Notes under the pieces: model-generated
Seen by the model: the letters and a program-made list of their open reading frames with translations, nothing else
What the model was told of the DNA's origin: nothing
The model's database searches: none
Shown: positions 16,540-25,306 of the stretch, piece by piece
Layout of the letters: every line of letters starts with the position of its first letter
Numbering within the stretch: the stretch's first letter is position 1
Program-made: the position numbers and the translations under genes
Source of the DNA: Longimicrobiaceae bacterium
GTDB taxonomy: Bacteria; Gemmatimonadota; Gemmatimonadetes; Longimicrobiales; Longimicrobiaceae
Length of the DNA: 64,000 bases
Direction: 5' to 3'
NCBI GenBank assembly: GCA_036375715.1
Contig: DASVBS010000076.1
Span: forward strand, 1 to 64,000

Positions 16540-19110
16540 ATGACGCTCCGACAGGTGCTGCATGCGTTGACCGCAACGGCTATGGCAGTGGGCACCTGGA
16601 CTGGCGCCGCCTCAGGCCAGACCGACTCGGCGACGGTGCGCGCCGGCGAGCAATACGGCGCCGGCGGGCTGAAGCGCACCCTGCTGGGCGGAGGCTATCG
16701 AGACCTCTGGACAACGCCGATCCGCGTTCCGGTTCTCGACCTCGGCCGGTTCGCCGGCGGCCTGACCCCGGTCGAGCTGGGATCGGGGATGCAGACCATC
16801 TCGCTGCGGCTCCGGGGTGCGGACGGGCGGGAGTACAACTTTCGCTCAGTAGACAAGGACCAAAGCGGCGGGCTGCACCCGGATCTCCGCGACACTTTCA
16901 TCGATCGGCTGGCACAGGACCAGGTCAGTGCAAAGCACCCTGGGGGCGCGCTGATCGCTTCCACGATCCTGGATGCCGCAGGTGTGCTGCACCCCGTCCC
17001 GCAACTCTACCTGATGCCGGATTCCCCGGAGCTCGGCGAGTTCCGGGGAATTTTCGGCGGCATGCTGGGGCTGCTCGAGATCCACCCCAACGAGGGAGAG
17101 GGCGACTCGCCCGGCTTTGCTGGCTCGGACCGCATCGTGGACTCGCAAACTCTGCTCGAGCACCTGGAGGAGACGGCAGAGCACCGGGCCGACAGCCGTG
17201 GCTACCTGCGGGTACGCCTGATCGACCTGCTGGTGGGTGATTGGGATCGGCATCCGGGGCAGTGGCGATGGGCGCGCTTTCCCCGCGAACATGGGGGATT
17301 CCGCTGGGTGCCCGTGCCGGAGGATCGCGACAACGCCTTCTCCAGCCACGACGGTCTGTTGATCCGCGTCGCGGGCGCGGCGGCACCTCATCTCAACGAG
17401 TATGGTGCCCGCTACGCGTCGGTGTCGTCGATGGTGCAGAACGCTGAGCTCCTCGATCGCTGGATCCTTTCCGACCTCCCGCGAGAGGAGTTCGATCAGG
17501 CGGCGGAGGAGCTGCGCTCGCGGATCACCGACCGCGTTCTGGAGAAGGCCGTATCCAGAACTCCGCCCGAGTACCAGCGCCTGCGCGGCGCCGAGCTCCT
17601 CCGCGAGCTTCGCGCCCGCAGAGACTCGCTCCCCCGGATCGCGCGTGAGTACTACGCCCTGCTTGCGCGCGAGGTCGACGTCCACGCGACCGACGGGGAA
17701 GATCGAGCGGAGGTCCTGCGACGGGCGGACGGCTCCCTGGAGGTTCGCTTGCTCGCGCAGGCGAGTGTGCCGGGCGATCCCTATTTCAACCGGCTCTTCC
17801 TCCCGGGCGAGACGCGCGAGGTACGGATCTACCTGCACGGAGGGGACGACGTGGGGCTGACAGGCGGGTCAGGGAGCCCGATCCAGGTGCGTCTGATCGG
17901 CGGTGGCGGAGACGACCTGCTGGCGGATTCCGCTGCTCCGGGGGCCGGCCTGACCGCCCTCCACGACTCGGACGGACAGAACCGCTTGCTCCCCTCGCGC
18001 GAAACGGTGGTCGACCAGCGCCCCTTCGTGGCTCCGGAGCGAAAGATCGGGGCCTTCAACGAGAACGCCCCGGCATTCCAGGATTGGGGAATGCGGTGGC
18101 AGTGGTTCCAACCCTACGCGGACTGGCGCTACAACGTCGGGCCGGTCATTGGTGGCGGTCCGAGTTACACCCGCTACGGCTTCCGACGGGTGCCGCACGC
18201 GCGTCGGGTGGATCTACGTGCGCTGTATGCTCCGTTGCACGGCCGCTTCGGCCTCGAGCTGTTCAGCGAGATCCAACGAACCAACTCGCCCGATCGGATC
18301 ACCTATGCCGCACACGCATCGCAGCTCGCGGTCACGCGCTTCCACGGGTTCGGCAACGAAACCGCGGGAGAGGGCTCCTCGGATCGCTTCAAGGTCTGGA
18401 GCACCGAGTACAGCCTTTCAGCCGCATACCATCGCGCGCTGAACGACCGCGCTGAGCTCTTCGCCGGGCCGGTGGTGCGGTACACGCGACCCGAGCTTGA
18501 GGAGGGCGGACCGGCCGATCAACTGCGGCCGTTCGGCAGCGAGTCCTTCGGCGAGGTGGGCGCCCTGGCGGGCGCGATCTTCGACGCGCGCGACCTGCCG
18601 TCCTATCCGCGGACGGGGGTGTACGCGGCGGTGACCGCATCGGCCTTTCCGGGGGTCTGGGATGAGCCAGGCGCGTTCGGGCGACTGGACGGCGAGGCCA
18701 CCACCTACCTGCCACTCCCTCTGCCGCTGGAGAGCACACTGGCGATCCGGGCGGGGAGCAGCTTGGCCTGGGGTGATTATCCGCTTCAGCAGGCGGCTTT
18801 TCTGGGAGGTCGGGGAACGGTGCGCGGGGCGCCGCGCCAGCGCTTCGCCGGGGACGCCGCGGTCTGGGGCGGCGCGGAGCTCCGCTCCTTCCTCACTCGC
18901 TTCAACTTCATCAGCCGGGGGGATCTAGGTCTGATCCTGCTGGCAGACGCCGGTCGAGTGTTCGTCGAAGGGGAGAGCTCCGACCGGATCCACACGGGCT
19001 TCGGGGGAGGTCTGTGGGTCGGCATTCTCGACCGCACCCGTACCGCCAGCATCACCTTCGCCAGCGGCACGGAGGAGGCCGCTTACTTCACTTTCGGGAT
19101 GCCGTTCTGA
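16540..19110 (+). CDS. BamA/TamA family outer-membrane protein with a kinase-like N-terminal region
   Basis: 856 residues from ATG 16540, preceded by GGAAGG and followed by a Sec signal peptide ending in AASGQ. The C-terminal 350 residues are an Omp85/surface-antigen beta barrel (repeated aromatic strands, LGGRGTVRGAPRQRF, terminal FTFGMPF with C-terminal Phe). The N-terminal 400 residues are not POTRA domains: they contain RLIDLLVGDWDRHPGQWRW and PEDRDNAF, which resemble the catalytic DRH and metal-binding loops of HipA/Fam20C-like kinases. In Bacteroidetes a similar arrangement is, as I recall, fused behind a calcineurin-like phosphatase; here a matching phosphatase lipoprotein gene lies separately at 20937-22145. 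Function unknown. Confidence 0.85.
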   Translation: MTLRQVLHALTATAMAVGTWTGAASGQTDSATVRAGEQYGAGGLKRTLLGGGYRDLWTTPIRVPVLDLGRFAGGLTPVELGSGMQTISLRLRGADGREYNFRSVDKDQSGGLHPDLRDTFIDRLAQDQVSAKHPGGALIASTILDAAGVLHPVPQLYLMPDSPELGEFRGIFGGMLGLLEIHPNEGEGDSPGFAGSDRIVDSQTLLEHLEETAEHRADSRGYLRVRLIDLLVGDWDRHPGQWRWARFPREHGGFRWVPVPEDRDNAFSSHDGLLIRVAGAAAPHLNEYGARYASVSSMVQNAELLDRWILSDLPREEFDQAAEELRSRITDRVLEKAVSRTPPEYQRLRGAELLRELRARRDSLPRIAREYYALLAREVDVHATDGEDRAEVLRRADGSLEVRLLAQASVPGDPYFNRLFLPGETREVRIYLHGGDDVGLTGGSGSPIQVRLIGGGGDDLLADSAAPGAGLTALHDSDGQNRLLPSRETVVDQRPFVAPERKIGAFNENAPAFQDWGMRWQWFQPYADWRYNVGPVIGGGPSYTRYGFRRVPHARRVDLRALYAPLHGRFGLELFSEIQRTNSPDRITYAAHASQLAVTRFHGFGNETAGEGSSDRFKVWSTEYSLSAAYHRALNDRAELFAGPVVRYTRPELEEGGPADQLRPFGSESFGEVGALAGAIFDARDLPSYPRTGVYAAVTASAFPGVWDEPGAFGRLDGEATTYLPLPLPLESTLAIRAGSSLAWGDYPLQQAAFLGGRGTVRGAPRQRFAGDAAVWGGAELRSFLTRFNFISRGDLGLILLADAGRVFVEGESSDRIHTGFGGGLWVGILDRTRTASITFASGTEEAAYFTFGMPF

Positions 19111-19131
19111 TCCCTGGATCCTGTCGCGCCT

Positions 19132-19572
19132 TCACCCCATCGCGCGTCCTGTGGCGTCCCGGATGTCGATGCGGAAGATCTCAGTGCGCTGCGTGTCCTG
19201 GTCATCCAGCGCAAGCGCCGCCGGAGCGAAGCGTCTCAGCTTGGCGAACGCTTGCAGCCATTCATCGCGCTGTTTGTCGGGCAGGATGCGGTACAGCGTT
19301 CCCCGCACCACTACGCTGCGCCAGCGCTGCGTGGTGTGGATCTCATCCACCTCGAACCCCACCCGCGCACCCTGCGGTCCGATTTCGGAGAGGGCCGTGT
19401 CGGGCGCACTGCGGAGATACAGGGATCCGTCCGCATAGACGTAGCGGATAGGACGGATCTCGATCTCACCGTTCCGAGCGAAAGCGATCCGCCCAGTAAT
19501 GTTCCGGGCGAGGATCGCGCAGACATCTCGTCGCTCGAGCTCACGAGCTTCCGGCGTAGCGGTGCTCAACAT
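19132..19572 (-). CDS. Pyridoxamine 5'-phosphate oxidase family (FMN-binding split barrel) protein
   Basis: 146 residues from ATG 19572; the longer upstream frame is low-complexity and rejected. The sequence fits the small split-barrel flavoprotein family: GRIAFARNGEIEIRPIRYVYADGSLYLRS near the N-terminus, then VGFEVDEI and WRSVVVRGTLYRI. Such proteins bind FMN, F420 or heme and often act in detoxification or redox sensing. A GAGGCG ribosome site precedes the ATG. It is divergent from the universal stress protein across 305 bases, and the pairing of the two families is common in stress-response loci. The exact cofactor is not evident. Confidence 0.87.
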   Translation of the reverse strand: MLSTATPEARELERRDVCAILARNITGRIAFARNGEIEIRPIRYVYADGSLYLRSAPDTALSEIGPQGARVGFEVDEIHTTQRWRSVVVRGTLYRILPDKQRDEWLQAFAKLRRFAPAALALDDQDTQRTEIFRIDIRDATGRAMG

Positions 19573-19877
19573 ACGCGCCTCCGTTCGCGTGAGTGGGGTG
19601 AAGACCGTCGAACGACATCCCGCCGCGGCGAGACTGTCCAGACAGAATGCACGGCGCAGGCCCAGACCTCCATCGGGAGGGATGGGACTCTGGTGTAAGG
19701 ATTTTTCCGATCCCCGCCGGCCTGGCCGGCAGCGACATGCTGGCGTCCTCTGCTCTCCCTCACCGTCGTCCAGAAATTCCCGACGCCGTAGCGCCGCCCC
19801 GCGACCTATTCTCGTCGGCGCGCCACGTAGTCGAAGGGCGTCTCTGAAGTTCGGAACGGTAGCGGAAGGCACTCCAG
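19573..19877. other. Divergent promoter region between split-barrel protein and universal stress protein
   Basis: 305 bases with no credible gene. It contains a perfect palindrome GCCGGCC-T-GGCCGGC at 19716-19730 midway between the two divergent starts, a possible shared operator. Confidence 0.45.
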
Positions 19878-20840
19878 ATGAACGGATGCATCCTGGTAGC
19901 GACGGACGGCGAGCTCCGATCGCTCGGAGCGGTGCGCTGCGCGAGCGATCTCGGGCGACGGCTGAATCTTCCGGTCGAAGTGGTGAGTGTTTGTGAGCTG
20001 GCATCGGTCTTCGGCTACGAGTCGACGGACCTGGTGGCCGGCGTCGCGTCGGAGATTGCCCAGCGCGCGTGCGAGATGCGACGCTCGCGGGTGCTGGAGC
20101 AGCTCCCGCCCGACGTTGCCGATCGAGCCAGGGTGCACGTGGAGGTGGGGTCACTGGCGTCGGTCATCGCGCGCCTCGCGGAGGAACGGGACGCGCACTG
20201 CGTCGTGGTCGGCCGCAGCGTACCTAGCGCGGTAGACCGGCTTCTGGGCGACGAAACGGCGCCACGGCTGATGCAGGCGGCACACGTCCCGATGCTGGCC
20301 GTCCCCGCCGAATACGGCGAGCTTCCAAGCAAGGCCCTCGCGGCCATCGACTTCACCAGCTACAGCCTCGACGCAGCGCGGACGGCAGCTACCTTCCTGG
20401 AGCCGGGCGGCGAGTTGCACCTGGTGCACGCGATCGCGAAGGAATCCGGAGTGGCGCTTCCTTCGGCCATCCGGGCCGAGTGGGCGCGGGCCATGCGCGA
20501 AGAGCTCGCCAGCCGGATGGACGAGGTGGTGCGTCGATTGGGGCAGGAGTTTCCACACCTTCGAGTGGTGGGGCATCTCGCGGAGGGGCGGCCGGTACCG
20601 GCGGTCCTGCGGCTCACGGATGAGCTGGAGGCCGAGCTGCTTGCCTCCGGAACCAACGGCTATGGGTTCCTCGGGCGTCTGTTGATGGGAAGCGTGGCCA
20701 CCCAGCTCGTGCGCAGGGCGCGATGCCTCACGCTGGTGGCGCCACCCAGGGGCATCGTGCCGACCGGGGAGAAGGGCTGGCGCGACATCTTCCAGGCCGA
20801 TGCGCTCCGGGAGGATCGCCCGGTCGTCGCCAGTCAGTGA
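19878..20840 (+). CDS. Universal stress protein (tandem UspA domains)
   Basis: A 320-residue protein made of two UspA-type domains. Domain 1 (1-150) starts ILVATDGELRSLGAVRCASDLG and includes VVVGRSVPSAVDRLLG. Domain 2 (about 155-290) starts ALAAIDFTSYSLDAARTAATFL and ends with an ATP-binding-style GSVATQLVRRARCLTLV. Soluble and cytoplasmic. Tandem Usp proteins bind ATP or other nucleotides and support survival under redox, energy or envelope stress. It is a single-gene transcript with a terminator-like hairpin immediately downstream. Confidence 0.93.
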   Translation: MNGCILVATDGELRSLGAVRCASDLGRRLNLPVEVVSVCELASVFGYESTDLVAGVASEIAQRACEMRRSRVLEQLPPDVADRARVHVEVGSLASVIARLAEERDAHCVVVGRSVPSAVDRLLGDETAPRLMQAAHVPMLAVPAEYGELPSKALAAIDFTSYSLDAARTAATFLEPGGELHLVHAIAKESGVALPSAIRAEWARAMREELASRMDEVVRRLGQEFPHLRVVGHLAEGRPVPAVLRLTDELEAELLASGTNGYGFLGRLLMGSVATQLVRRARCLTLVAPPRGIVPTGEKGWRDIFQADALREDRPVVASQ

Positions 20841-20867
20841 ACGCCACAGCCGCCGGAGGGAGGAGAC

Positions 20868-20917
20868 CCGCGGCCGTCGCTCCGCCTCGCCGCGAGGACT
20901 GCGGCGGGGCCTTTTCT
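20868..20917 (+). terminator. Possible Rho-independent terminator after the universal stress protein gene
   Basis: GC-rich self-complementary sequence (inner arms CCTCG and CGAGG, outer GGCC pairs) followed by TTTTCTT. The stem is imperfect, hence moderate confidence. Confidence 0.45.
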
Positions 20918-20936
20918 TCGCAATCCTCGCGCACCG

Positions 20937-22145
20937 TCAGCGGAGCCGTTGCGAGTGCACGGTCTGGAAGGCGGCGAGGCCTTCGGCCATGCACGCCTGC
21001 CCTTCCGGGCTCGACTCCGGGTTCGACACCGCACTCGACGAGGGGCAGGAGAGATATTCCGGGGGAGCGGCCTCCACGTACAGGTGGATCGAGCCGTCCT
21101 CGAAGATCACCAACTTTTGATAGCCCGGGGCCGAGACGCCGAACTGCTTCCCCGGCGCCTCCCCCACCTCCGAATTCTTGCTGGCTGCACCTGAGACCAG
21201 GTTGAAGACCGGATCCGTAGCCTCGGTCCCGTGGATGACCTGGAGCGAGTGCTCATGGCCGCCCGCGAAAATCAGCGGCGGTTCCAGCCGCGCGAAGATC
21301 TGGCGCAGCCCGCGCTCCAACTCGCGATATGGGAGTGACGTGAGATCCTGCAGAATGGCCCCGCTCCGCGCGAGGATGTAGCGGAGCCCGAAGGTCTCCC
21401 AGAAGGAAAAATGCCCTCCGTGTGGACCCGCCGATTTGAAGGGATGGTGCGCCGCGATGAGGATCTCCCGCTCGCCGGCAGTCTGCATCGCCTCCTCGAT
21501 CCCCTCCAGCACGGCTCGGTTGCGGAAGGCGTCGTCCTCGTTGCCGTACAGCAGCCACCAGGCGGTGTCGAGCAGCAGCATGCGAATGTGGCTTCCCACG
21601 TCGACCACCGTGGGTCCGCCTGTGCCGGCCGGCGGCTCGAGGGCGACGTTGGCGCCGGTGTGGCGGCCGGCCATCACCAGGAAGTTCGAGAGCAGCGCAA
21701 CCGTCCGGGCTCCCACCAGGTTCGTGTCCATCCCCCAATCGTGGTTGCCCGCCAGGAAATAGCCGCGCGCCCCGCGCAGGCGTGCCTGCGGCCCCGCGAG
21801 GAGCAGCACCTGGTCCATTACCACGGTGGAGTCTCGTGGCCACTCCCCCGTTCCCTGGTCGTGAAGCCCTTCGGGGTAGACGATGTCTCCCAGAAAGAGG
21901 ACGTAGACCGACGAGTCACGCTCGAGGGCCCCCGCCCACCACTCGATGTCCTGATGCAGGCGCGGCAGGATGGGGTGGGTGGCGGCCGTCGCATCACCAC
22001 CATCACCAACAAGGAAGATCACGCTCTCGACGTCCGCCGGATCGGGTGGCCCCACCGCCTCGACCGCGGGGGCCGGGGCCGGTTCCCTGATGCAGCCAAC
22101 GAAGAGGATGAAGAGCCAGAGGAGGAGGCAGCGGCCGTTCGGCAT
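20937..22145 (-). CDS. Metallophosphoesterase lipoprotein
   Basis: A 402-residue calcineurin-like phosphatase. The N-terminal signal peptide ends in a lipobox (LFVGC, Cys at about residue 18), so it is membrane-anchored outside the cytoplasm. Metal-binding motifs are complete: GDGGD (in place of DxH), LGDIVYPEG, AGNHDWG, AAHHPFKS and GGHEHSLQ. The GDIVYPEGL style matches the phosphatase part of large Bacteroidetes proteins that are fused to Omp85 barrels; the barrel partner here may be the separate gene at 16540-19110. Substrate unknown. Confidence 0.9.
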   Translation of the reverse strand: MPNGRCLLLWLFILFVGCIREPAPAPAVEAVGPPDPADVESVIFLVGDGGDATAATHPILPRLHQDIEWWAGALERDSSVYVLFLGDIVYPEGLHDQGTGEWPRDSTVVMDQVLLLAGPQARLRGARGYFLAGNHDWGMDTNLVGARTVALLSNFLVMAGRHTGANVALEPPAGTGGPTVVDVGSHIRMLLLDTAWWLLYGNEDDAFRNRAVLEGIEEAMQTAGEREILIAAHHPFKSAGPHGGHFSFWETFGLRYILARSGAILQDLTSLPYRELERGLRQIFARLEPPLIFAGGHEHSLQVIHGTEATDPVFNLVSGAASKNSEVGEAPGKQFGVSAPGYQKLVIFEDGSIHLYVEAAPPEYLSCPSSSAVSNPESSPEGQACMAEGLAAFQTVHSQRLR

Positions 22146-22157
22146 CGGGGAAGGAGG

Positions 22158-22676
22158 CTAGGGCGCGGGGATGCTGATGGTGAAGAAGGGCAGGTCGGGA
22201 AAGGCGATGCCCGGGTCTTCCTCCCGTTGCCACCCCCGGAAGCCGCCCATCAATCCCCCGAGGGTGAGGCCAACCCCCGCGCCGATCACCCCACCGGCCC
22301 ACGGAGCCTCCTGGTCTCCGGAGAGGAGCCAGCCCAGACCTGTGCCCACCGCGGCACCGACCACCATGCCCGAGGTCGACCCGACGATGCTGCCCACGTG
22401 AGCCTTGGGGCCGGCTAGACCGAACACCACTCCCACCGCGGGCGCCGCGATCATCGGAATCGATTGCCAGTGGATCAGGTCCTCGGCGGAATCCATGTAC
22501 TCGCGCTGGAAGCGCGCCCGGGCCACGATCGCCGAGAGGGTGACCACGCCGCCTCCCGCGGCGCCCACCACCGCACCCACCACCGCGCGCCGCGTCTCCT
22601 GCGCCCCGGCCGGCACGGGAAGCAGCTCACCGAGCAGCAACAGCGCGAGCAAGATTGACTGGATCCACCGGGTCAC
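22158..22676 (-). CDS. Secreted glycine-zipper membrane protein of unknown function
   Basis: 172 residues from GTG 22676, chosen because it is preceded by GGAGGGAGCG and begins a clean signal peptide (ending VPAGAQ). The mature protein is built of three glycine-zipper hydrophobic hairpins (VVGAVVGAAGGGVV, GSTSGMVVGAAVGTG, GGVIGAGVGLTLGGLMGG), suggesting an outer-membrane or membrane-inserting oligomer. It is 12 bases upstream of the metallophosphatase gene on the same strand, so probably the first gene of a two-gene operon. I do not recognise a named family. Confidence 0.75.
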   Translation of the reverse strand: MTRWIQSILLALLLLGELLPVPAGAQETRRAVVGAVVGAAGGGVVTLSAIVARARFQREYMDSAEDLIHWQSIPMIAAPAVGVVFGLAGPKAHVGSIVGSTSGMVVGAAVGTGLGWLLSGDQEAPWAGGVIGAGVGLTLGGLMGGFRGWQREEDPGIAFPDLPFFTISIPAP

Positions 22677-22870
22677 CGCTCCCTCCGCTCCTCCGGCGAC
22701 GTGTCGGCCGAGATTGTGCCGCGACGGGCTGGCGCATCTGCACAAGTCGCACCGCAAGCGACGGTGGAACCGCCATCGAAGAGATGCCCGTGGGTCGTGT
22801 GGCCGGGGAGATGCCACTGGCTACCGCTCGTGGGCCCTCGCGTTGCTCGGGATGACAGAGGTTGCGGGAT

Positions 22871-22907
22871 GGCGCAGGTTCCTCGGGGCCACCAGAGGAA
22901 CCTCGCC
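22871..22907. repeat. Inverted repeat downstream of the ECF sigma gene
   Basis: AGGTTCCTC and GAGGAACCT are exact complements around a 10-base loop, inside a 270-base gap (22677-22947). The surrounding sequence repeats fragments AGAGGTTGC and CTCGGGATGACAG, and resembles dispersed REP-type DNA. There is no T-run. Confidence 0.5.
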
Positions 22908-22947
22908 ATGAACAGAGGTTGCTCGGAAGGTCGACCGACTCCGACAG

Positions 22948-24219
22948 CTACGACGACACCGGGGCACACTGCCGCGCCCGCTCGAGCAGCAGCTCCCTTT
23001 CCCGCTCGTTGCTGGTGAGCTCGGCCGCCCGCTCGAACTCCGCGCGCGCCTCGTCGGTCCGGCCCAGACGGACGAGCAGGTCGCCCCGAACACTGGGCAG
23101 CAGGTGGTAATTGCGAAGGGACTTTTCAGCGGTTAGCCGGTCGACGAGCTGCAGACCCACCTCCGGACCGAAAGCCATAGACAGGGCCACGGCACGGTTC
23201 AGCTCGACTACAGGAGAGGGGGAGACGCGAGCGAGCGCCTCGTACAGAGCGGAGATCCGCACCCAATCCGTCTCTTCCGGGGTGCGGGCGCGCGCATGAC
23301 AGGCCGCGATCGCGGCCTGCAGCGTGTAGGGTCCGGGTCGGCCGCCCAGGCGCTCCGCCCGCTCGAGAGCTGCGAGGCCGCGTCGGATCAACAGCTGGTC
23401 CCAACGGGTGCGGTCCTGGTCGAGTAGCAGGACCGGCTCGCCGTTCGCGCCCACGCGAGCACGCAGCCGTGATGCCTGGATCTCCATCAGCGCAACGAGG
23501 CCGTGCACCTCCGGCTCCTCCGGCATCAGCTCGGCCAGCACCCGGCCCAGCCGCAGGGCGTCCTCGCAGAGCTCAGGGCGAATCCACCTCTCCCCCGCGG
23601 TGGCCGAATACCCCTCGTTGAAGATCAGGTAGATGACGCCCAGCACCCCATCGAGGCGGCTCTTGAGCTCCTTACCACGCGGCACCTCGAAGGGCACCTT
23701 CTTCTCCGCCAGCGTCCGCTTCGCGCGGACGATCCGCTGGGCGACGGTCGGAACGGGGACGAGGAACGCGCGAGCGATCTCCTCGGTCGTGAGACCTCCC
23801 AGCATGCGCAGCGTCAGAGCTACCTGCGCCTCCACCGTGAGCACCGGATGGCAGCAGGTGAACACCAGCCGGAGCAGGTCGTCGCGGATGGGATCGTCGA
23901 TCTGGGCGTCGAGATCCGGTTGCGCCGCCTCACGCTGCGCCTGGATCTCGAAGCCCACCAGCTCCTCCTTTCGCTCGCGCATGCTGTAATGCCGGATCTG
24001 GTCAACGGCGCGTCGTTTCGCGGTCGCCATCAACCACGCCCCGGGATTGTCCGGCACTCCCGCTTCCGGCCAGCGCTCGAGCGCCGCGAGCAGGGCGTCC
24101 TGCGCCAGGTCCTCGGCGAGACCAACATCGTGCACAAGGCGAGCGAGCCGCGCGATGATGCGCGCAGACTCCATGCGCCAGACGGCTTCGACCGTACGGT
24201 GAATTGCGGATGCCTCCAT
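22948..24219 (-). CDS. ECF RNA polymerase sigma factor with C-terminal DUF6596/TPR-like extension (ECF42-type)
   Basis: 423 residues from ATG 24219; a TTG seven codons upstream is possible. Region sigma-2 is visible (DVGLAEDLAQDALLAALERW, AWLMATAKRRAVDQ), as is sigma-4 with its HTH (GLTTEEIARAFLVPVPTVAQRIVRAKRTL). The remaining 230 residues (LIFNEGYSATAGERWIRPELCEDALRL and helical repeats) form the long extension typical of the ECF42 group, which replaces an anti-sigma factor as regulator. ECF42 genes are usually beside a DGPF/YCII-domain gene; here the neighbour is an SRPBCC protein instead. Target genes are unknown. Confidence 0.9.
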   Translation of the reverse strand: MEASAIHRTVEAVWRMESARIIARLARLVHDVGLAEDLAQDALLAALERWPEAGVPDNPGAWLMATAKRRAVDQIRHYSMRERKEELVGFEIQAQREAAQPDLDAQIDDPIRDDLLRLVFTCCHPVLTVEAQVALTLRMLGGLTTEEIARAFLVPVPTVAQRIVRAKRTLAEKKVPFEVPRGKELKSRLDGVLGVIYLIFNEGYSATAGERWIRPELCEDALRLGRVLAELMPEEPEVHGLVALMEIQASRLRARVGANGEPVLLLDQDRTRWDQLLIRRGLAALERAERLGGRPGPYTLQAAIAACHARARTPEETDWVRISALYEALARVSPSPVVELNRAVALSMAFGPEVGLQLVDRLTAEKSLRNYHLLPSVRGDLLVRLGRTDEARAEFERAAELTSNERERELLLERARQCAPVSS

Positions 24220-24290
24220 GGCATCCAATTGGGATCGCAACCGGTGCGGAGCGCAAGGGCCGCGACGACGGGCGAGCCGCGACGACCATC

Positions 24291-24848
24291 TCAGGACCTG
24301 GCGGCGGCGTCACCGCTCACCGGGCCCTCGGCTAGCTCCTTCAGGTTAGCCAGACCCCTGTCGAAGTCACCGCCGACCAGCCGATCCATGTTGATCACCG
24401 CCTGCATCACCTTCGAGCCCAGGTTGTTGCGTCCTTGCATCCCCCAGACGATCCGCGTCCGATCACCCTCCGGGGTGAGAGTGAAGTCGATCCGATTCCG
24501 GGCGGGGAACGGCCGGATGAACTCGAGCTGGATCTCGAGGCTGCGGGGCGGCTCGGCAGCCGTGATCTCCATCCGCCCTTCTCCCGCCTTCTTGTTCCCC
24601 GACCAGGCGTAAACGGCACCCGGACCCTCGTTCGCACCCGAAAAGTTCCGTTGCATGGCGGGATCGAGCTTCTCCCACGGGGACCAGCGGGGCCACTGGT
24701 GGAAATCGGCGAGCAGTGGGTAGATCCGATCCGCGGGGGCGCTGATTACGGCCGACCGCTCCACCCGAAAGGAGTCGGGGCGGGTGAGGACGCGAGCGAC
24801 GAAGCCGATCACCAGAAGCGCCACGGCCGCGGACAGAATGGTGAGCAT
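24291..24848 (-). CDS. SRPBCC family protein (polyketide cyclase/START-like) with N-terminal membrane anchor
   Basis: 185 residues from ATG 24848, five bases after GGAGG. Residues 3-22 form a transmembrane segment (ILSAAVALLVIGFVAR). The rest is a hydrophobic-cavity START-like domain: SAVISAPADRIYPLLADFHQWPRWSPW, then VYAWSGNKKAGEGRM and FTLTPEGDRTRIVWGMQG. Such domains bind lipids or small hydrophobic ligands. It lies 71 bases upstream of the ECF sigma gene and is probably co-transcribed with it, so it may be a signal-sensing partner or a target; this is inference. Confidence 0.87.
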   Translation of the reverse strand: MLTILSAAVALLVIGFVARVLTRPDSFRVERSAVISAPADRIYPLLADFHQWPRWSPWEKLDPAMQRNFSGANEGPGAVYAWSGNKKAGEGRMEITAAEPPRSLEIQLEFIRPFPARNRIDFTLTPEGDRTRIVWGMQGRNNLGSKVMQAVINMDRLVGGDFDRGLANLKELAEGPVSGDAAARS

Positions 24849-24854
24849 GAACAC

Positions 24855-25306
24855 CTCCGGTGTGGGGGGTTGGTTTGCGTAACCGCGACCGCTCGCGCTC
24901 CTCGGAACGAACGCGGCGCAGCGGGCGCCGCCGTAATCGTGAATGATTCATTTGCGACCCTGATCGACCAGGCGTCGAACAAGCGTTTGAGGATTCGACA
25001 TCGATTCCACAGCGGAATGAGCGCGGTGTGGCGGACGGATTCCCAGTTGCCGGGCATCCGCTGCCTCTCTGTCAGCCGCTCAGCGTGTCGACTGGCCGCA
25101 CTACGGACGAGCTAGCCGAAGTCGAGCGATCCCGCCGGGGCCCGAGTAAGGGTTCCCCCCACCCTCCTGTGCCGCGATCCCTGACGCGAAAAACGTCAAC
25201 CTCCCCGACAGCGAAAAATCTGCGGACTGGCGAGAATTGCGGCACGCCGGCCCCCGGCCACGCTCCGGGTGCGGCGCCTGATCTCACGCCAGCGTCAAGG
25301 AAGCGG
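24855..25306. other. Intergenic region upstream of the multicopper oxidase gene
   Basis: About 450 bases without a convincing gene between the divergent SRPBCC and multicopper oxidase genes. It includes a small dyad TGACG-cgaaaaa-CGTCA at 25182-25198, about 110 bases before the ATG, which could be an operator. No clear copper-box was recognised. Confidence 0.4.

Noticed and set aside
14661-17240. 859-codon plus-strand frame across the permease and the BamA-like gene
   Set aside because: Low-complexity Gly/Asp/Glu/Arg sequence; it spans an intergenic region and the opposite strand of a clear permease.
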